From positions 1-9,414 of the forward strand of contig JAJYJP010000033.1 in the NCBI GenBank assembly GCA_021789395.1: DNA of 9,414 nt, written 5' to 3'. Below the pieces are notes generated by a model. The model made no database searches. It was not told where the DNA came from and was given only the letters and a program-made list of their open reading frames with translations. The translations under genes were made by a program, and so were the position numbers. Positions 5,283-9,414 of the stretch are shown here, one piece after another (position 1 is the first letter of the stretch; each line of letters opens with the position of its first letter). Source of the DNA: a bacterium. Its GTDB lineage: Bacteria; Patescibacteriota; Minisyncoccia; Moranbacterales; UBA2206.

Positions 5283-5630
5283 ATGATTAAGATCAAAAGA
5301 ATTTATGAACCAGCTTCAAAGGAGGATGGCATTCGGATTCTAGTCGATCGGCTGTGGCCGCGCGGAATCACGAAAGAAAAAGCCAGATTGGACCTGTGGC
5401 TGAAAGATGTGGGACCGAGCGACGGTTTGCGCAAATGGTATGGGCACGATCCGGAAAAATGGCCGGAATTCAGGCGGCGCTATTTCCGGGAATTGGAAGG
5501 GAAAAAAGAGTTGCTGGACACGATCCGCGCGGAAGCCAAAAAGCGCAAAGTTACCTTGCTTTTCGGCGCTAAAGAAGAAAAGTTTAACCAGGCCGAAGCG
5601 ATCAGGGAATATCTTAAGCAATACAGATAA
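5283..5630 (+). CDS. DUF488 (YeaO-like) family protein
   Basis: A 115-residue member of the DUF488/YeaO family, small proteins of no firmly established function. The family signature is clear: MIKIKRIYEPASKEDGIRIL at the start, VDRLWPRG (residues 22-29), LDLWLKDVGPSDGLRKWYGHDPEKWPEFRRRY in the middle, and the C-terminal LLFGAKEEKFNQAEAIREYL. In the last motif many relatives have His-Asn where this one has Phe-Asn. ATG at 5283 is chosen because it gives the family's usual N-terminus and length. An ATG nine codons upstream (5256) is also in frame, and neither has a Shine-Dalgarno. TATTAT at 5252-5257 could be the -10 of a promoter divergent from thrS, without a convincing -35. The gene looks richer in G+C than miaA and miaB, with many CGC and CCG codons. 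No membrane segment. Confidence 0.88.
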   Translation: MIKIKRIYEPASKEDGIRILVDRLWPRGITKEKARLDLWLKDVGPSDGLRKWYGHDPEKWPEFRRRYFRELEGKKELLDTIRAEAKKRKVTLLFGAKEEKFNQAEAIREYLKQYR

Positions 5631-5669
5631 ACTGTAACCTTTTTGTTTTTTGGGTCGTATGAATAATGC

Positions 5670-5686
5670 GCGCGGGAAAGCCGCGC
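5670..5686 (+). promoter_or_regulatory. GC-rich hairpin in the 5' region of the DUF5666-like gene
   Basis: GCGCGG (5670-5675) pairs with CCGCGC (5681-5686) around GAAAG, 18 nt upstream of the ATG and directly ahead of the Shine-Dalgarno. No U-run follows, so it is not a terminator. It may protect the mRNA 5' end or tune access to the ribosome-binding site. Confidence 0.4.
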
Positions 5687-5704
5687 CTGAGAGGGGGTGA
5701 AAAT

Positions 5705-6280
5705 ATGAAAAAAACAACAAAAAGGGTAATTTTAGCATCCACGGTCCTGGGAGTCGGCCTGGTCGCTTCCAGCACATTTGCGGCAACTAATGGAGCTGCG
5801 GCTATTCAAGGAAAAATATCCGCCAACGACGGCAGTTCGCTGACTATCACAACGGTCAAAAATAAATCCATCAACGTCGCCATTGACGGTGCGACAAAAT
5901 TGTATCAGAAATTTTTCGGGAAAACGGCGGTCTCCGATATGCAAAAGGGAGACAAAGTGCTTGTCCGCGGAAAATGGACGGATCAAAATCGTACCGCGAT
6001 CGATGCCAAGGTGGTGATGGATATGTCGATCCAAAAACGCCACGCCGTCTTTCATGGGACAGTGCAATCCTTGACTTCAGAAGGTTTCGTCTTGCAGAGC
6101 CGCGGACGCGGGCAGCAAACTGTCACTATAACTTCTTCCACCAAGCTTTTTAATAAGGAGCGGAGCAGCATTACCGAAAACGATATTGCTGTTGGAAACA
6201 AAGTCGTAGTTGCCGGTGTTTGGGATCGGACCAATAAAACGATCGAGGACGCAACGTCAATCAGAGATCTTAGCTTGTAA
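5705..6280 (+). CDS. Exported protein with two DUF5666-like repeats
   Basis: ATG at 5705 follows a good Shine-Dalgarno (GGGGGTGA, 5693-5700) at 4-nt spacing, preferred over an in-frame ATG at 5666 that would put 13 charged residues before the signal peptide. The 191-residue product opens with a Sec signal peptide: KKTTKR, a hydrophobic stretch (about 9-23) and a likely cleavage near STFA-ATNG (26/27). Two homologous all-beta modules follow: about 33-107 (IQGKISANDGSSLTI ... TKLYQKF ... KGDKVLVRGKWTDQNRTAIDAK) and about 115-190 (FHGTVQSLTSEGFVL ... TKLFNKE ... VGNKVVVAGVWDRTNKTIEDA). Each ends in a V-x-G-x-W-D/T-x-x-N-x-T turn. This fits tandem DUF5666-like, OB-like domains, common in exported proteins of unknown function. 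No cysteines are present. It is probably secreted or surface-associated, 74 bp downstream of the DUF488 gene and possibly co-transcribed with it. Confidence 0.85.
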   Translation: MKKTTKRVILASTVLGVGLVASSTFAATNGAAAIQGKISANDGSSLTITTVKNKSINVAIDGATKLYQKFFGKTAVSDMQKGDKVLVRGKWTDQNRTAIDAKVVMDMSIQKRHAVFHGTVQSLTSEGFVLQSRGRGQQTVTITSSTKLFNKERSSITENDIAVGNKVVVAGVWDRTNKTIEDATSIRDLSL

Positions 6281-6300
6281 TAAATTAAATTTAAGATAGA

Positions 6301-6331
6301 AAAATAATCCCGGACATCCGGGATTATTTTT
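6301..6331. terminator. Bidirectional terminator between the DUF5666-like gene and dnaE
   Basis: AAAATAATCCCGG (6301-6313) pairs with CCGGGATTATTTT (6318-6330), a perfect 13-bp stem with a 4-nt ACAT loop. T-runs leave on both strands. It sits 20 bp after the plus-strand stop and 15 bp after the dnaE stop, so it serves both converging genes. Confidence 0.92.
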
Positions 6332-6345
6332 ATTGTAATGAAATT

Positions 6346-9300
6346 TTAAAAAGCTTGCATCACGATTTCCGCGCTGATTTTTTTCAGTTCCGGTTCCAAA
6401 TTTTCGGAGAATCTGATTCGGTAGGGAGTTTCCAGTTTTGAATTGTTAATCGTGAGATAGACTTTAGTTTCTCCCGAATCGCAATTATTGAAAACCTGCG
6501 AAAGTTTGCGCAGAATTTCCTGGCTGGCGTTGGCGCCTAAAGAAACATTTATTTGTTTTTTTACAACGGCGCCCTTTTTATTTTCATAATGGTCGTTGGC
6601 TTTGCGGGTGGCTATGATTCGTTTGAATTTTTCAAATTCTTCCTGGTCGATAACTTTGGCGTTATCGCAGAGCAACTTGAAATTGCCGTCCTTGTCGGAA
6701 ATTTTTCCGCTGACCAAAACAACCCGGTCTTCTTCCCAGACCGAGCCGGTCGTTTCCAAAGTTTTCGGAAAGACCAAGATCTCGATCTTGTTGTCCGTAT
6801 CTTCGATCATAACGAAAAGCATCGTCTGCTGATTTTTCAGAAATATTTTTTGGATTTTGGTGATGACGCCGCCGACGTTGATGTTGCGGCCGACTGTCTG
6901 GGCATTGATGTCTTTGATTGGCGTAGCCATTTTTTGGAAATATTCTTGGTACTCTTTGGTAGGGTGATCGCTGATGTAGAGTCCCAGCAGTTCTTTTTCC
7001 CAACTCAGACGTTCTTTTTTGGTAGCCGGTGCCGTTTCGACAAGCGGAATTTCCGGCATCGCAATTTCGCTTTCGCCGAAAAGGCTGCCCTGATTGGAAT
7101 TTTGCATTTTTTGGAAATTTTTAGAATGCGCCAAAATATTTTCCATCGACGCAACAATTTGGTTCCGTTCACCCATGCCTTCCAGCGCGCCGACTTTGGC
7201 CAGCGCCTCGATGGATTTTTTGTTCAGATCCTTGGTCTGCACCCGTTCGACCAGATCGGTTAGCGATTTGAATTTGCCGTCTTTCTTTCTTTCCTCGACG
7301 ATCTCGTGAGCGACATTGTGACCGACGTTTTTGATGGCATTGAGTCCGAAGCGGATGCGGTCTTTGCCGGTCTCTGGGTCGGTAATGACGGCAAACTCTT
7401 CGAAACTTTCATTGACGTGCGGCGCCAAAACTTCGACGCCCATCTCGCGGCATTCGGAAACTTCGATCGCGATGCGGTCGATATCGTCTTGGTCGGAAGT
7501 GAGCAAGGCGGCCATAAACTCGGCCGGAAAATGCGCTTTGAGATAAGCGGTCTGGTAACTGATCAATCCGTAACAAGCGGCGTGCGACCGGTTGAAGCCG
7601 TAGCCGGCGAACGGTTCGATAAATTCGAAAACTTTCTCGCCGATCTTGCGGTCGATGCCGTTCTTCACGCAGCTATCGATGAATTTTATCTTTTGTTCCT
7701 GGATGAGCGCGAAAATTTTCTTTCCCATCGCTTTGCGCAAGACGTCGGCTTCGCCCAAAGAAAAACCGGCCAAGTCGCGGGCGATCTGCATAACTTGTTC
7801 CTGATAGACTGCGACACCGTAAGTTTTTTCCAGGATCGGTTTGAGTTTTGGATGGAGGTATTTCACTTCCTTTTCGCCGTGTTTTCCCGCGATGAAATCG
7901 GGAATCCAGTCCATCGGCCCCGGGCGATAAAGCGCGCCCATGGCGATCACGTCTTCAAGAACTGTCGGTTTCAATTGTTTAAGGTATCTTTTCATGCCGG
8001 AACTTTCAAATTGGAATACGCCGGTGGTTTCGCCTTTCTGAAAAAGTTCATAAGTCCTTTTGTCATCGAGCGGAATAGTGTCGATGTTGATATCAACACC
8101 TCTGGTCTTACGGACGATGCGCAAAGTATTTTGGATGATGGTTAGGTTTTTGAGTCCCAGAAAGTCCATTTTAAGAAGGCCGATCTTTTCCACGAAGCTG
8201 GATTTGGTTGAGGAAGAATATTGGGTCACGGTGCCTTCGCCTTTGCCGGCGATGTTTTGGAGCGGGGTATACTCCGTCACCGGATCCTTGGTGATGACGA
8301 CGCCGCAGGCGTGCATTGAGGCGTGGCGGGCGACGCCTTCCAGACGCTTGGCGCTGTCAATCAGTTTTTTGGCATTGGGATCGCTCGCATACAAATCTTT
8401 GAATTCTTTCACTTCTTCCAAAGCTTGTTCGATCGAAGAAAACATCGGAATGAGTTTGGCGGTCTTATCGCAGAAATCATATGGCAGTCCCAGCGCGCGG
8501 CCGGCATCGCGGATGGCAGCACGGGCGGCCATCGTTCCGAAAGTGATGATCTGCGCCACGTGGTCGTTGCCATATTTTTGGCGGACATAATTCAAAACCT
8601 CATCCCGGCGGTCGTCGGCAAAATCCGTATCGACATCGGGCATCGAGATTCTTTCCGGATTGAGAAATCTTTCGAAGAGCAGATCGTATTTGATCGGGTC
8701 CATGTTGGTCATGCCGATAAGATAGGAAACGAAGCTGCCGGCGGCACTGCCGCGGCCCGGACCGGTGACGATGCCATTATCCTTGGCCCAGTTTACGAAA
8801 TCCTGGACGATTAAAAAGTAGGAAGCGAAACCGGTCTTTTCGATCACGCCCAGCTCGTATTCCATCCGTTGGCGATGGACATCGGTAACTTGGTCGCCGT
8901 ATCTTTTTTGCAGACCTTGCTCGCACAGTTCGCGCAGATAGGAAAGGGGAGTGTGGCCGTCCGGCACGTCGAAATGCGGAAGCTGAGTTTCGCCCAGTTT
9001 GATTTCCAAATTGCATTTTTCGACAATCTCTTGCGTGTTGGAAATGGCTTCGGGTGTATCTTTGAAATGGTCGGCCATTTCTTCCGGACTTTTAAGATAA
9101 AGTTCAAAATCCATCAGATTCATTCGGTCTTTTTCATCCACTTTGCGGTTGGTCTGGATGCAGAGCAGGATGTCTTGGATACTCGCATCTTCTTTGTTGA
9201 CATAATGGATATCGTTGGTGGCGACCAGCGGAATGTCCAATTTTTTAGAAAGTTTTATGAGCGCGTCATTGGCGACTTTCTGATTGACAAAATTCGGATG

Positions 9301-9414
9301 ATGCTGGATCTCCAGATAGAAATTGCCTTTGCCGAAAATATCCAAATATTCCAAAGCCAGTTCCTCGGCGCGTTCCAAATTGCCCATAACGATGTTGGCG
9401 GGAATTTCACCTTC
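6346..9414 (-). CDS. dnaE: DNA polymerase III alpha subunit DnaE (5' end beyond the window)
   Basis: DnaE is the replicative C-family polymerase. The frame is open through the right edge (visible start EGEIPANIVMGNLE), so the internal ATG at 9387 is not the start; 1022 residues are visible and the N-terminal part of the PHP domain is missing. Visible parts in order: the end of the PHP domain with its metal-type motif ATNDIHY; GPGRGSAAGS; the catalytic palm motif PDVDTDF with aspartates encoded at 8629-8631 and 8623-8625 (E. coli D401 and D403); and the third aspartate in KMDFLGL at 8164-8166 (E. coli D555). Then come the fingers (FQFESSGMKRYLKQL, LYRPGPMDW, YQEQVMQIARDLAGF), a helix-hairpin-helix region (SIEALAKVGALEGMG) and the OB fold (INVGGVITKIQKIFLK ... 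IEILVFPKT). No frameshift or intein is seen in the visible part. The stop is TAA at 6346-6348. Confidence 0.97.
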   Translation of the reverse strand, partial: EGEIPANIVMGNLERAEELALEYLDIFGKGNFYLEIQHHPNFVNQKVANDALIKLSKKLDIPLVATNDIHYVNKEDASIQDILLCIQTNRKVDEKDRMNLMDFELYLKSPEEMADHFKDTPEAISNTQEIVEKCNLEIKLGETQLPHFDVPDGHTPLSYLRELCEQGLQKRYGDQVTDVHRQRMEYELGVIEKTGFASYFLIVQDFVNWAKDNGIVTGPGRGSAAGSFVSYLIGMTNMDPIKYDLLFERFLNPERISMPDVDTDFADDRRDEVLNYVRQKYGNDHVAQIITFGTMAARAAIRDAGRALGLPYDFCDKTAKLIPMFSSIEQALEEVKEFKDLYASDPNAKKLIDSAKRLEGVARHASMHACGVVITKDPVTEYTPLQNIAGKGEGTVTQYSSSTKSSFVEKIGLLKMDFLGLKNLTIIQNTLRIVRKTRGVDINIDTIPLDDKRTYELFQKGETTGVFQFESSGMKRYLKQLKPTVLEDVIAMGALYRPGPMDWIPDFIAGKHGEKEVKYLHPKLKPILEKTYGVAVYQEQVMQIARDLAGFSLGEADVLRKAMGKKIFALIQEQKIKFIDSCVKNGIDRKIGEKVFEFIEPFAGYGFNRSHAACYGLISYQTAYLKAHFPAEFMAALLTSDQDDIDRIAIEVSECREMGVEVLAPHVNESFEEFAVITDPETGKDRIRFGLNAIKNVGHNVAHEIVEERKKDGKFKSLTDLVERVQTKDLNKKSIEALAKVGALEGMGERNQIVASMENILAHSKNFQKMQNSNQGSLFGESEIAMPEIPLVETAPATKKERLSWEKELLGLYISDHPTKEYQEYFQKMATPIKDINAQTVGRNINVGGVITKIQKIFLKNQQTMLFVMIEDTDNKIEILVFPKTLETTGSVWEEDRVVLVSGKISDKDGNFKLLCDNAKVIDQEEFEKFKRIIATRKANDHYENKKGAVVKKQINVSLGANASQEILRKLSQVFNNCDSGETKVYLTINNSKLETPYRIRFSENLEPELKKISAEIVMQAF

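Noticed and set aside
5666..5704. Upstream start (ATG 5666) for the exported protein
   Set aside because: It lies within the 5' UTR hairpin and has no SD, and it would put charged residues before the signal peptide. ATG 5705 has the SD.
6553..8814. Long plus-strand frames opposite dnaE (for example 6553-7263, 7306-8145 and 8060-8590)
   Set aside because: They are antisense shadows of a well-conserved polymerase gene. They have no SD and their products resemble no family.
1..9414. UGA recoding (as in some CPR lineages)
   Set aside because: All conserved frames are intact under the standard code and no in-frame UGA is needed in any of them. All stops seen are TAA or TAG, which is compatible with recoding but no evidence for it.

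Overview
The window looks like chromosomal DNA of a small-genome bacterium, most consistent with Patescibacteria/CPR (Parcubacteria-like). This is an inference from the gene style: a threonyl-tRNA synthetase with no TGS domain, a MiaA with a GGTGFW-type motif, an exported tandem DUF5666-like protein, short AT-rich spacers and mostly SD-less housekeeping starts. No 16S or other decisive marker is present. All visible stops are TAA or TAG, and there is no sign of UGA recoding.

Left edge (1-524): the C-terminal end of an unidentified plus-strand gene, whose stop codon lies inside its terminator hairpin. Next comes a 50-residue protein with eight cysteines, with a strong Shine-Dalgarno and its own terminator. 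A dense intergenic array of hairpins capped by C-T-T-G (about 392-521) fills the gap up to the 3' end of miaA.

Minus-strand tRNA block (525-5238): miaA and miaB are adjacent and make the i6A37 and then ms2i6A37 modification of tRNAs that read UNN codons. Upstream of miaB, inside its probable mRNA leader, is a second copy of its first 11 codons followed by a strong hairpin. A divergent plus-strand gene of unknown function (2946-3221) separates miaB from thrS and shares a bidirectional terminator with it. thrS is preceded by an excellent sigma70-type promoter and an apparent T-box leader. The antiterminator of that leader matches the canonical architecture exactly: helix, 7-nt UGGAACC bulge, helix. 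thrS is therefore probably induced by uncharged tRNA-Thr.

Right part (5256-9414): divergent from thrS is a YeaO-like DUF488 gene, followed by an exported protein with two DUF5666-like repeats. A perfect 13-bp bidirectional terminator separates this from dnaE on the minus strand. dnaE is missing its N-terminal part because it runs off the window.

The common thread is translation and replication housekeeping (tRNA modification, tRNA charging, DNA polymerase III alpha) with small plus-strand accessory genes between. The most notable points are the T-box leader, the duplicated miaB start with its hairpin, the CTTG hairpin array and the cysteine-rich miniprotein.
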